This document shows, in pieces, positions 49,157-58,094 of a stretch of DNA of 64,000 bases. The notes beneath the pieces are model-generated. The model was not told the origin of the DNA. It made no database searches and was given only the letters and a program-made list of their open reading frames with translations. The translations under genes and the position numbers were made by a program. Each line of letters begins with the position of its first letter. The first letter of the stretch is position 1. This DNA comes from G020354085 sp964629975 (GTDB lineage: Bacteria; Pseudomonadota; Gammaproteobacteria; Acidiferrobacterales; Sulfurifustaceae): assembly GCA_964629975.1 (NCBI GenBank), contig CAZVUN010000001.1, positions 16,387 to 80,386 of the forward strand. The letters are read 5' to 3'.

Positions 49157-50515
49157 TTACTGCACCACCAGATTGGTCGGCGCGCGCGGGCGTGCGCGCG
49201 CGGGTGCGCCCTTGAAACCGGCGACGATCTTCCAGCCCGGGTTGTCCGCCCGCCCCTCGGCTTCATAGGCGCCGACGTCGTAGGGGCCGGTGCGCGCGCT
49301 GCCGTTGAAGTCGAGCGGCGCGGCGTATGCGCCGTCGGCCTGGCCGAGAAGCGCTGAGGTTGCGGTCGGCCAGTAGTTCATGGCGGCACTGTCCTGGAAG
49401 GTGGCGGCGAGCGTGCCGCCGGCGCGCAGCGCGCTGCCGTCGAGCGTGACGCCGGACAGCGCGCCGCTCACGTAGTTGGCGCGCAGCGTCGCGCCACTCA
49501 GACCGCTCGCGTTGATCGCGCTCGCGCCGGGGCAGTAGACGGCGTTGTTGGCGAGTACCATGTCGGTCGCGCCCGACCAGCGGATATAGAGGCACTCGCC
49601 GTGGCCGACGATGGTGTTGTGAGCGATCGTGACGTTGCGCATCTGTGCAACCTGGGCGTGCGGCGCGGCGGTGATGCCGACATCGGAATTGAGGATGATG
49701 TTGTTGCGCACCACGGCGTCGGCCACGACCTGGATCGCCTCGCCGCAGCTCCACATCACATTGCCCTCGACCGTGTTGACGCTCGCGCCCCCGCCATAGA
49801 CGAAGATGCACGGATAGCGCCGGCCGAGGGTGGTGTCGTGGATCACGTTGTCGCGCACCACGTTGCCGTAGGAGCCGGCCTTGATCTCGATGCCGTCGTT
49901 GCCGCCGTCGCTCGTGCCGCGCAGGTGATGGATGTAGTTGCCCTCGATGACGCTGTTCGTCATGCGGCAGGAATCGTTATTGCAGCCGAGGTACATGCCC
50001 TCGCCCTCGGTGGCGCCGGAGGTATCGAGGCCGGTGTGGTGGATGTGGTTGCGGCGGATGAGGAAGGCGTCGGTATTGCCGCTGTTGAGCGTGATGGCGT
50101 TGTTGCCGGTGTCGAAGACCTCGTTGTCCTCGAAGGTGATGTGGTGCCCGCCGATGAAGCGCACGCCCGAGCTGCCGCCCTGCAAGCGCAGGCCGCGGAT
50201 GACCAGATAAGAGGAATTGACGATCTCGATGTTGTTCTGCGCGTAGTCCGGGCGCGTGAGCAGCGGCGACTCGCCCGCGGCGGCGCGGATGACGATGGGC
50301 TGGGTGGCGGTGCCGTTGGCGGTGATCGCGCGCCGCCCGGTCTGCGAGTAGGTTCCGCCGTGCAGCACCAGTTCGTCGCCGGGCTGCAGGGTGTTCGCGA
50401 CGCTCTCGAACTCCTCGCTGCTGGCGGCGATGGCGGGGCGGATCTCGATCACCGCCGCCTCGGCGGCGCCGGCCAGGGCGAGTGTCGCCCCGATGCATAG
50501 GATGCGCGCGTTCAT
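49157..50515 (-). CDS. Secreted right-handed parallel beta-helix protein
   Basis: A 452-residue protein with a signal peptide (residues 1-20, ending AEAA). About 300 residues of parallel beta-helix repeats with asparagine ladders follow (VIEGNYIHHL, VVRDNVIHD, VEGNVMWS, VRNNIILN, IAHNTIVGH). This fold occurs in polysaccharide lyases and epimerases and in surface proteins; no catalytic residues could be assigned. The C-terminal tail is basic and proline-rich. A putative lipoprotein gene lies 29 bp upstream on the same strand, so the two may be co-expressed. Confidence 0.88.
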   Translation of the reverse strand: MNARILCIGATLALAGAAEAAVIEIRPAIAASSEEFESVANTLQPGDELVLHGGTYSQTGRRAITANGTATQPIVIRAAAGESPLLTRPDYAQNNIEIVNSSYLVIRGLRLQGGSSGVRFIGGHHITFEDNEVFDTGNNAITLNSGNTDAFLIRRNHIHHTGLDTSGATEGEGMYLGCNNDSCRMTNSVIEGNYIHHLRGTSDGGNDGIEIKAGSYGNVVRDNVIHDTTLGRRYPCIFVYGGGASVNTVEGNVMWSCGEAIQVVADAVVRNNIILNSDVGITAAPHAQVAQMRNVTIAHNTIVGHGECLYIRWSGATDMVLANNAVYCPGASAINASGLSGATLRANYVSGALSGVTLDGSALRAGGTLAATFQDSAAMNYWPTATSALLGQADGAYAAPLDFNGSARTGPYDVGAYEAEGRADNPGWKIVAGFKGAPARARPRAPTNLVVQ

Positions 50516-50544
50516 GCCTGCCTCGCTTGCCTGCCGCCGGACGC

Positions 50545-51177
50545 TCAGGGGACGGTCTTGCTGCCGAGATTGGAGAAGTCGCTTTCCGCGCCGCTCGTGA
50601 CGGCCGCGGTCACGGCGAAGTGATGCGTGCCCGGCGGCAGGTTGTTGACGGTATATGTGAGCTCGTTGGCGCCCACGCTGGCGATGCGCTGCAGACTCTG
50701 GGGCGAGGTCCCGTGATAGATGTTGAAGCCGGCGAGATCGGTGAGCGGCGAGTCGTCCTCGTTGGTCGTCGGCGCCACCCACGACAGGGTCGCGCTGCCG
50801 CTGCCCGCGGCCAGCACCGTCACCGTGACCGAGTGGCTCGTGCTGCCGCCGGCGCCGCTGCACGCGAGGGTGAAGGTACTGGTGGCGCTGAGCGCACCGC
50901 TGCTCTGCGTGCCGGCGGTCGCCTTGCTCCCGGACCAGGCGCCACTGGCGGCGCACGCCGTGGCGTTGGTCGACGACCACGTCAGGGTCGCGGACGCACC
51001 GTGCACGACCGACATGGGGTTGGCCGCCAGTTCGACGGTGGGCGCGGGTGTGCCGGGCGCGCTGCCGCCGCTCGGCGTTGCGTTGCTGCACCCGCCCGCC
51101 GCAAGAATGAGCAACGCACCAAGCGCACTCGGCGTCAGCGCCGTCCGCCGTTCGGCCTTGCCAAGGCTTTGCTGCAT
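50545..51177 (-). CDS. Lipoprotein with fibronectin type III-like domain
   Basis: A 210-residue predicted lipoprotein: the lipobox is LILAAGGC near residue 30. After a proline/serine/threonine linker it has an Ig-like domain (SVVHGASATLTWSSTNATACAASGAWSGS) and a C-terminal fibronectin type III-like domain (ATLSWVAPTTNEDDSPLTDLAGFNIYHG). Two or three cysteines could form disulfides. The partner beta-helix gene is downstream. A surface-adhesion or carbohydrate-associated role is plausible but unproven. Confidence 0.85.
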   Translation of the reverse strand: MQQSLGKAERRTALTPSALGALLILAAGGCSNATPSGGSAPGTPAPTVELAANPMSVVHGASATLTWSSTNATACAASGAWSGSKATAGTQSSGALSATSTFTLACSGAGGSTSHSVTVTVLAAGSGSATLSWVAPTTNEDDSPLTDLAGFNIYHGTSPQSLQRIASVGANELTYTVNNLPPGTHHFAVTAAVTSGAESDFSNLGSKTVP

Positions 51178-51490
51178 ACCGTCCCCGGAAGACTCGTGCC
51201 CGCCTGTCCGCTCGCCGTCGCCGCTGCCCGACGCCGAAGAGGCGGGCGTGGCGACACACTTTGTCTGCCCGGGCGCGCGGCTGTCCAGGGCTGCGGGCGG
51301 CGTCGCGGATCAATGCACGAAGATCGCAGACGAGCGGTCGCCGTTGCGGGCCGCGGCCGCTACGGGCCAGGAGCGGCGGCGCGCATGCGGGCATGTCTCT
51401 AAGGTAGGCGGAGAAATGGACCGCGGCCCCGTGGCCGGGCGGCGCCAGGCATCGAAGCGCGGCCGCTGCCATGCGCTATGATGGCGCAGC
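51178..51490. other. 313-bp divergent spacer
   Basis: The region between the lipoprotein and MFS genes holds no credible coding sequence. TATGAT at 51477-51482 could be a -10 for the MFS gene, giving a start within a few bases of its ATG at 51491. No other motif was recognised. Confidence 0.4.
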
Positions 51491-52726
51491 ATGTCCGTCC
51501 CCGCCTCCATTGGCATGGCGTTTCCTGCGGCGCTGCGGCGCGCGGCCGGCGTCTTGGCGGTGGTGCAGTTGCTGTTCTTCACCACCTGGATCGTCTACGT
51601 CGTGTATCTCGGCGGTTTGCTTGATAAGGTCGGGCTGGGGCGCGCGTTCCTGCCCGCGATCATCCTCGCCGACCAGGTCCTGTTCGCGTTCGCCGATGTC
51701 GCCATGGGCGCGTGGGCCGATCGCATCGAGCGCAATCTGCGTCGGCTCGCACCCTTTGTGGTCGGCGTGAACCTGGTGTCGTGCGTGCTGTTCGTGACGC
51801 TGCCGTGGCTGGCGGGCGCGGGCACGCCCGGCCAGGTGCCGCTGCTCCTCGCCATCGGATTGTGGGTGGTGACCGCGTCGGTGTTGCGCGCACCGGCGTT
51901 CGCGCTGCTGGCGAAGCATGCGGCACGCCCGGCGCTGCCGTGGCTCGGGGCGCTCAACCTGTGCGGGCTCGCCGTCGGCGGGGCACTCGCGCCCTATCTC
52001 GGATTGGCGCTCGCGGGTGTCGACCCGCGCCTGCCGTTCCTGCTCGCCGGGCTCGCGCTCGCGGCCGCCGGGCTCGCCCTCGGCTGGGCGCAGCGGGTGC
52101 GCGAACGCGCGGGTGCGTCGATCCCGGAGGCGCCCGCCACCCGACCGCGCCCCGAGCGGCTGCCGCTGCTGCTGCTCGCGAGCCTCGCGCTCGCCGGCGG
52201 CTTCCAGCTGCACTTGTTCCTCAATTCCCCCGCCCTCTACCAGCAGTTCGCGCCGAGCAACCAGCTCGTGTGGCTGTTGCCGGTGTTCTGGGTCGGCGCG
52301 AGCCTGCTGACCTTCCCGGCCGCGCTCGCGGCGCAGCGCTACGGCGCCGACGCATTGCTTGCGCTCAGCGCCGCGACCGGCGTCGCGGCCATGGCCGCGT
52401 GCGCGCTGGCGCCGAACCTGGCGGTACTCGTGGCGGCGCAGTTCCTGGCCGGCGGTGCGTGGGGCGCGTTCTTTCAGGCCGGCCTCGCGGCTGCGTCGGG
52501 CTGGGGCGCGCGCGGCAGGGAAGGTCTGTTTCTCGGTTTGTGGTTTGCGATGCTGTCGCTCGCCACGCTCGCGCGTGCCGCACTCAGCGTCGCCGGCCTG
52601 AAGTACAGCGGCGCCGCCAGCACCGGCATCGTGGTCGCGCTGTGGGCGGCGGGCGCGCTGCTTGCGCTGCTGTTGTGGCGCCAGCTCCGGCGTGCGCCCG
52701 ACACCGCGGACACGGTACGCGCGTGA
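51491..52726 (+). CDS. Major facilitator superfamily transporter
   Basis: A 411-residue MFS-type membrane protein with about twelve hydrophobic helices. It keeps a degenerate loop 2-3 motif (FADVAMGAWADRIERNLRRL) and a long central loop rich in proline and arginine. The second half has GGFQLHLFLNSPALYQQFA, unusual for drug-efflux types. Substrate unknown. The stop overlaps the ATG of a cytochrome b561 gene by one base, a coupling that hints at a shared redox-related role, though none is known. Confidence 0.85.
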   Translation: MSVPASIGMAFPAALRRAAGVLAVVQLLFFTTWIVYVVYLGGLLDKVGLGRAFLPAIILADQVLFAFADVAMGAWADRIERNLRRLAPFVVGVNLVSCVLFVTLPWLAGAGTPGQVPLLLAIGLWVVTASVLRAPAFALLAKHAARPALPWLGALNLCGLAVGGALAPYLGLALAGVDPRLPFLLAGLALAAAGLALGWAQRVRERAGASIPEAPATRPRPERLPLLLLASLALAGGFQLHLFLNSPALYQQFAPSNQLVWLLPVFWVGASLLTFPAALAAQRYGADALLALSAATGVAAMAACALAPNLAVLVAAQFLAGGAWGAFFQAGLAAASGWGARGREGLFLGLWFAMLSLATLARAALSVAGLKYSGAASTGIVVALWAAGALLALLLWRQLRRAPDTADTVRA

Positions 52727-53280
52727 TGCTGCGCAACACGGCCCAAAGTTACGGCGTGTTGGCCCGCGCCCTGCACTGGCTCATGGCGCTGCTCATCTTC
52801 GCGCTGCTCGGGCTCGGCCTGTACATGACCGGCCTGCCGGACGGCGATCCGAAGTGGGGCTGGTATGACCTGCACAAGTCGCTCGGCGTCGTGGTGTTTG
52901 CCTTGCTGCTCGTGCGCCTCCTGTGGCGCCGGATGTCACCGCCACCGCCGCTGCCCGCGACACTTCACCCCCATGAGCAGTTGCTGGCGCACGCCGGGCA
53001 CGCGCTCATCTACGTGGCGATACTGCTGCTGCCGCTAACCGGCTACCTCGATTCGGCGTGGGGCGGGTTCCACCTGTCGTTGTTCGGGTGGTTCGACATC
53101 CCGCTCGCCTTCGGTAAGGACCAGGCGAAGTTCGAGATCACAGTGGCGGTGCACCGCTGGACCGCCTACACGCTGATGGCGCTGCTCGGCGCGCACATCG
53201 CCGCCGCCCTCAAGCATCACTTCCTCGACCGCGACGATGTCCTGCGGCGCATGACCGTGGATGACGCCCGTCGGGCGTAG
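52726..53280 (+). CDS. Cytochrome b561-family membrane protein (second copy)
   Basis: A 184-residue four-helix b561 with the haem histidines in ALHWLMALL, YDLHKSLGV, AGHALIYVAILL and LLGAHIAAALKHHFL. It resembles the 42-kb copy in pattern and in the closing HHFLDRDDVLRRM but differs clearly in sequence. Translation is coupled to the MFS gene by a TGATG overlap. It likely exchanges electrons with ubiquinone at the membrane. A transposase relic follows. Confidence 0.9.
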   Translation: MLRNTAQSYGVLARALHWLMALLIFALLGLGLYMTGLPDGDPKWGWYDLHKSLGVVVFALLLVRLLWRRMSPPPPLPATLHPHEQLLAHAGHALIYVAILLLPLTGYLDSAWGGFHLSLFGWFDIPLAFGKDQAKFEITVAVHRWTAYTLMALLGAHIAAALKHHFLDRDDVLRRMTVDDARRA

Positions 53281-53778
53281 CCCCGTGATCGCGCGGCCCG
53301 GCTGCCGTGCGCATTGATCGGGGCGTGTCCCCGCTTTGATTAATGACCCAGCACCAGGTATGCGGCTGGGGTGTGAGCAGGGTGTCAGGCTGGTCGAGCG
53401 CATTGGCCCGGTAACTCGACCAGCGGTATTTCGAGGCATGGATGTCGCCCGCAGGCGTCGGTCAGCCCTTCTCGCAACCGGCCATGGTCCTCATCGGTAA
53501 CAAAGATCGGGCAACGGTTGTTGCCGCGCGGGATGACATGCTTAGGGATAACCGGGCAGGAGGTGGCAGGGCAGGTGGGGCATCACCACCGGGCTCACCA
53601 TTTTGATGAGCTTGGCGATGCCGCGCCACGGCTGTTCGAGCGGGACTTCGCTGCCTTGAAGACACTCGCCGCCGGCGTCAAGGAAGCGGATGAATGGGTC
53701 AAAGCCCTTCACAGGATGGGCGCATGGTCCGTTACCGTCCGCCGCGCCCGCCCTCAGCCGGCTGCTGCTGTCGCACGC
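53281..53778. other. 498-bp gap with a decayed insertion element
   Basis: No intact gene is present between cytochrome b561 and lpxA. The middle holds the transposase remnant at 53340-53583. The segment GGGGCGTGTCCCC at 53321-53333 resembles the tail often found after such transposases. The remainder toward lpxA shows no recognisable signal. Confidence 0.55.
53340..53583 (-). pseudogene. REP-associated (Y1) tyrosine transposase relic
   Basis: Fragments of a Y1-type transposase lie on the minus strand in two frames. The start reads PHLPCHLLPGYP, then after a one-base shift KHVIPRGNNRCPIFVTDEDH, the family N-terminus. The last part, in another frame, reads KYRWSSYRANALDQPD, the family C-terminus. 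The catalytic middle with the HUH motif is deleted, leaving about 80 of the usual 200 or so codons. The element cannot be active. Confidence 0.68.
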
Positions 53779-54585
53779 CTAATCGTCGGCGCTGCTGGCT
53801 GGCGCAGCGCCGCGCGCGGTGCGGTGAAAACCGCGCTTCGAGGCCAGGAGGAAATCGGCGAGCTGCTGCGTGTGCGGGGTGCCGAGCGCGCGCAGGTCCG
53901 CCGCAATCTCGGCGGGCGGCCGGTGGGCATCGAACAACACGTGAAAGGCGCGCTTGAGCGCGGCGCGCTCCGCGCCGCTCAGCCCCGCGCGCCGCAGCCC
54001 GACCGTGTTGAGGCCCCGCACCACGGCGGGCACGCCATCGGTGATCATGAACGGCAGCGCATCCTGCGTGATCTTGCTGTTGCCGCCGATCATCGCGAGG
54101 CTGCCGATGCGCACGAACTGGTGCACCATCACGCCGCCGGAGAGGAAGGCGCGGCTCGCGACTCGCACGTGCCCGCCCAGGCCGCTCGCAGGCGCGATCA
54201 CGATGTCGTCAGCGAGCTGGCAGTCGTGCCCGACGTGCACGCTCACCATCAGGTAGTTGTTGTTGCCGAGGCGCGTCTCGCCTTCCTTGCTGCCGCGGTT
54301 GATGGTGACGAACTCGCGCAGCGTGTTGCCGTTGCCGAGCACCGCCCAGGTTTCCTTATCGCGAAAGCCCTTGTCCTGCGGCAGGCCGCCGAACACCACG
54401 TGCTCGTGCAGCATATTGTCGTCTCCGATGCGGCTGCGCGCCTTGATGACACTGTGCGCGCCGATGCGGTTGTTGTTGCCGATCACGACGTCGTCTTCGA
54501 TGACCGCAAACGGCCCGATGACGTTGCCGTCGCCGAGGCGCGCGTGCGGCGACACCGCGGCCGTGGGATGGATGGTGTTGCTCAT
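53779..54585 (-). CDS. lpxA: UDP-N-acetylglucosamine acyltransferase LpxA
   Basis: A 268-residue left-handed beta-helix acyltransferase that starts lipid A synthesis. Hexapeptide repeats fill residues 1-180; the catalytic His is H120 in SVHVGHDCQL, equivalent to H125 in E. coli, and the C-terminal helices include LRRAGLSGAERAALKRAF. The protein length equals the family norm. It is solitary, away from lpxD, fabZ and lpxB, unlike the usual cluster, so it may be an additional copy. The tail after residue 245 is poorly conserved. Confidence 0.92.
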   Translation of the reverse strand: MSNTIHPTAAVSPHARLGDGNVIGPFAVIEDDVVIGNNNRIGAHSVIKARSRIGDDNMLHEHVVFGGLPQDKGFRDKETWAVLGNGNTLREFVTINRGSKEGETRLGNNNYLMVSVHVGHDCQLADDIVIAPASGLGGHVRVASRAFLSGGVMVHQFVRIGSLAMIGGNSKITQDALPFMITDGVPAVVRGLNTVGLRRAGLSGAERAALKRAFHVLFDAHRPPAEIAADLRALGTPHTQQLADFLLASKRGFHRTARGAAPASSADD

Positions 54586-54628
54586 GCGCTCTGTGTCGTG
54601 TCGTTGTCGCGTGGCCGGTCGCGGCGTG

Positions 54629-55537
54629 CTACCGGCAGCGGTCGCGCGACTGCGGCGCGCACACCCGTCCGTCGATCCAGATCGCCTTGTCGAGCTGCGC
54701 GCCGGCGAGGCGCGCGCCATCGAGCCGCGCACCGCGCAGGTCAGCATAGCGCAGATCGGCGCCACTGAGATCGGCGGTGGCGAGCTGCGCGTCGCGCAGC
54801 ACCGCGCCACGCAGGCTGGCGCCGGCCAGCACGGCCTGATCGAGGCGCGCCGCGCCCAGGTCGGCGTAGCTCAGGTCAGCGGCGCGCAGATCCGCGCGGC
54901 GCAGGTCGGCGCCGGTCAGGCGCGCGTTGTTGGCGATGGCGCGCTCGAGGCGCGCGCCGGCGAGCACGGCGCCGGCGTGATCGCAGTGGTTCCAGTTGAC
55001 GCGCGGCGCGGGCGGCGCCGCGCAGTCGCGTGTCGACTCGAGCGCGAAGTCCGAGCCGTACCATACCGCCACGCCGATCAGTGCCAGCATCACCCCCGCA
55101 CCGAGGGCGAGCGTCTTGCGCCGGCTCGGCAGCTCCAGGCGCACCAGCAGGGAATCGCGCGAGCGCACGCGCTGGGCGCGATGCGCGAGCTGCTCGATCG
55201 GCTCGCGCTGGCGGCGCTCGCCGCGGCGCAGCTCGCGGATCGCCTCCGACACCGGGCGGCCGGTGCGCCGGTCGGTGAGGCGCTCGTCGGCATGCAGGCG
55301 CGCGAGCTCCAGACGCCGTTGATTCTCCGGCGTCGGCGGGCTGCGCAGCACCTCGGGCACGAGCTGCGGCACCTGCGCCAGTGGCGCCCAGGTCGCGCGA
55401 TCGTGGCTCACCTCGTCGCTCGGGCGCAGCCGCCCGAGCAGCAGGTAGTCGGAGATCACGCGGCTCGGGAACGGTCCGCGCACGGTGTCGCCGCGGCGCG
55501 TGAACCAGAGCTCATAGTGGCCAGGCTTGTCAGTCAC
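54629..55537 (-). CDS. GYF-2 domain and pentapeptide-repeat membrane protein
   Basis: A 302-residue protein with an unusual architecture. Residues 5-60 form a GYF_2-like domain (YELWFTRRGDTVRGPFPSRVISDYLLLGRL, with RATWAPL). A charged linker leads to a membrane helix near 140-160 (LALGAGVMLALIGVAVWYG). About 20 pentapeptide repeats of the A(D/N)LxX form follow (ADLRRADLRAADLSYADLG). The topology puts the repeats outside or in the periplasm. Function unknown; the upstream gene is divergent FAH. Confidence 0.82.
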   Translation of the reverse strand: MTDKPGHYELWFTRRGDTVRGPFPSRVISDYLLLGRLRPSDEVSHDRATWAPLAQVPQLVPEVLRSPPTPENQRRLELARLHADERLTDRRTGRPVSEAIRELRRGERRQREPIEQLAHRAQRVRSRDSLLVRLELPSRRKTLALGAGVMLALIGVAVWYGSDFALESTRDCAAPPAPRVNWNHCDHAGAVLAGARLERAIANNARLTGADLRRADLRAADLSYADLGAARLDQAVLAGASLRGAVLRDAQLATADLSGADLRYADLRGARLDGARLAGAQLDKAIWIDGRVCAPQSRDRCR

Positions 55538-55663
55538 TGCCCGAATTCCCGCACGTTGCCAGTGTTCACAGCATAGTACGGCCGGCGCCGCGCTGGGCGC
55601 GTGCGCCGGCGCGCCCTAGAATAGGCGTACACCCCAGCCGTGCGCCGTCATTCCGTCACCCCG

Positions 55664-56542
55664 ATGCGCCTTGCCACTGTTCGCCTCGATCAACGACCGC
55701 ACCTCGCACTGGTCGCGGACGATGCGCTGTACCTGCCGGCTGCTGACAGCGGCTGGCCCGAGTCGATGCTGGGGATGATCGAGGCCGGCCCCGCGGTATG
55801 GCGGCGGTATGCCGACGCGCAGGGGCGACTCGCGCAGGGCGCGCGGCGCCTGGCACACGACGCCGTCGAATGGCTCGCGCCGATTCCGCGCCCGCGCAAG
55901 AACATCATGTGCCTCGGCTGGAACTACGCCGCGCATGTCGCCGAGAGCGCGCAGGCGAGCGGCCGCCAGGCCGAGGCGCCCACCGACCCGATCGTGTTCA
56001 CCAAGGCGGTCACCAGCGTCACCGGCCCGTTCGCCGATGTGCCGGCGCAGCCGCAGGTGACGCAGCAGCTCGACTGGGAGGTCGAGCTCGGCGTGATCAT
56101 CGGCGTCGGCGGACGCGGCATCGCACGCCGCCACGCGCTCGAGCACGTGTTCGGCTACACCGTGATCAACGACCTGTCGGCGCGCGACCTGCAGTTCCGC
56201 CACAAGCAGTTCTTTCTCGGCAAGAGCCTGGATGGCAGCTGCCCGATGGGCCCGGTGATCGTCACGCGCGAGGAGATCCCGGACCCGCAGAATCTGCGGC
56301 TGCGCGCGCGCGTCAACGGCGTGCTCAAGCAGGATGACAACACCCGCCACATGGTGTTCGACGTGGCCACGATCGTGAGCGTGCTGTCGGCCGGCATGAC
56401 ACTCGAACCCGGCGACATCATCGCCACCGGCACGCCGAGCGGTGTCGGCTTCGCGCGCACCCCGCCCGAGTTCCTGCGCGCCGGTGACGTGGTCGAGTGC
56501 GAGATCGCGGGCATCGGTGGGCTGCGCAACCGCATCGTCTGA
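55664..56542 (+). CDS. Fumarylacetoacetate hydrolase-family enzyme
   Basis: A 292-residue FAH-family protein. The metal site is visible in the pattern ELGVIIGVGGRGI with preceding DWEVE, and the family core KNIMCLGWNYAAHV, NDLSARDLQFRHKQ, GSCPMGPVIVT and IATGTPSGVG. Members are acylpyruvases, hydratases or decarboxylases in aromatic-ring catabolism. The ATG at 55664 begins MRLATVRLDQRP. Such an enzyme could act on ring-cleavage products, matching the dioxygenase at 45.7 kb, but they are 9 kb apart. Confidence 0.9.
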   Translation: MRLATVRLDQRPHLALVADDALYLPAADSGWPESMLGMIEAGPAVWRRYADAQGRLAQGARRLAHDAVEWLAPIPRPRKNIMCLGWNYAAHVAESAQASGRQAEAPTDPIVFTKAVTSVTGPFADVPAQPQVTQQLDWEVELGVIIGVGGRGIARRHALEHVFGYTVINDLSARDLQFRHKQFFLGKSLDGSCPMGPVIVTREEIPDPQNLRLRARVNGVLKQDDNTRHMVFDVATIVSVLSAGMTLEPGDIIATGTPSGVGFARTPPEFLRAGDVVECEIAGIGGLRNRIV

Positions 56543-56561
56543 GGGCGCGGCCGCCCGTTGC

Positions 56562-57986
56562 GTGCTGGTGTTCGGCGCGAGCGGCTACATCGGCTCGCAC
56601 CTGGTGCCGCGCCTGGTGGCGCACGGCGTGCGCGTGCGTGCCGCCGCGCGCAACCGCGCGCTGCTCGAGGCGCGCGGCTGGCGTGACGTGGAGCTCGTCG
56701 CCGCCGATGCGCTCAAACCGGACACGCTGCCGGCGGCCCTTGCCGGCATCGACGTGGCCTATTACCTGGTGCATTCGATGGCCGCGGGGCGCGCCTTTGG
56801 CCGGCTCGACATCGAGGCGGCGGACAATTTCGCGCGCGCCGCGCAGGCCGCCGGGGTACGGCGCATCGTCTACCTCGGGGGCATTGCCCCGTCCGACGCG
56901 CGCTCCGAGCACCTGACCTCGCGCGTCGGCACGGGCGAGCGCTTGCGCCGCGGCGGCGTGCCGGTCACGGAGATTCGCGCCGGCATCATCGTCGGGCCGG
57001 GCTCGGCGGCGTTCGAGGTGATGCGCGATCTCGTCTACCACCTGCCGCTCATGGTCACGCCGCGCTGGGTGCGTTCCAAGTCCCCGCCGATCGCGCTCGA
57101 CAACCTGCTCGAGTACCTGGTGCGGGTGCCGGAGATCGCGGCCACCGCCGGTCAGACCTATGACGCGGCCGGGCCGGAGCTGCTGTCGTACGAGGAAATG
57201 ATGCTGCAGCTCGGCGAGTTCATCGGGCGACGTCCACGCATCATCCCGGTGCCGGTCCTGACGCCGAGGCTGTCGTCGTACTAGTTGCGACTCATCACCG
57301 CGGTGCCGACCAACATTGCGCGCGCCCTGATCGAAGGGCTGCGGCACGACATCGTGGCCGATGATCGGGCGCTGCGCGCGCTCGTTCCGCAGAAGCTGCT
57401 GACCTTTCGCGAGGCGGTGCAGGCCGCGTTCGACGCCGAGCGGCGCCACGCCGTGGTATCGCGCTGGGTGGAGGGCGTGTTCATGCTGCGCGACTACAAT
57501 CCGGCCTACGCCTTCTACGCCAGGAAGGCGAGCGGCAGCGCCGTGACGCGCGCCGCGCCAGCGGCGGTGTGGGCGCAGGTTGCCGCGATCGGCGGCGCCA
57601 ACCGCTACTACTACGCCAACTGGCTGTGGTGGCTGCGCGAGGCGATCGACTGGCTGGTGGGCGGCGCCGGGCGAAGTCACGGACGGCGCGACCCGCAGAC
57701 GGTGCGCGTCGGCGACGTGATCGATTCCTGGCGCGTGATCGGCGTGGAGCCGCAGCGGCGGCTGACCCTGCAATTCGGCATGAAGGCGCCAGGCGCCGGG
57801 GTGTTCGAGTTCGAGATCAGTCCGCAGGCGAGCGGCTTGACGCGCGTGACCGCCACCGCCTACTGGCATCCGGCCGGCATCTGGGGGCTGCTCTACTGGT
57901 ACGCCATGATGCCGGCGCATCGGTTCGTGTTCCGCGGCCTGGCCCGCGCCATCTGCCGGCGCGCCGAGGCGGCGGCAGCGCGGTAG
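56562..57986 (+). pseudogene. NAD(P)-binding SDR/DUF2867 protein interrupted by an amber codon
   Basis: The first part is an atypical SDR (VLVFGASGYIGSHLV, NADP loop; AYYLVHSMAAGRAFGRLD) and the second the DUF2867 domain (RYYYANWLWWLREAIDWLVGG). Together they form a YbjT-like protein of 474 residues in one frame, except that TAG stands at 57282-57284. In related proteins a Trp would be expected there (SSY-W-LRLITAVP), so one G-to-A change would explain it. The start is uncertain, since the GTG at 56562 lacks a good ribosome site. Both halves are otherwise intact. Confidence 0.82.
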
Positions 57987-58028
57987 GCGCGCGGCCGGAC
58001 GGCCTTCGGCCGGCCCCGGAGGGCGCGC

Positions 58029-58042
58029 TTGATGCCGGTCAA
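58029..58042 (+). promoter_or_regulatory. FNR-like box upstream of the flavin-fold gene
   Basis: TTGATGCCGGTCAA shares the GTCAA half-site of the trpB2 box. It lies 53 bp before the ATG at 58095, but no -10 element is found at class II spacing, so activity is doubtful. Confidence 0.35.
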
Positions 58043-58094
58043 TGCGCGCCGCCGGCGATGCGCGCAGGGTGGCGGGGACTGCCGGAGCCCACCC

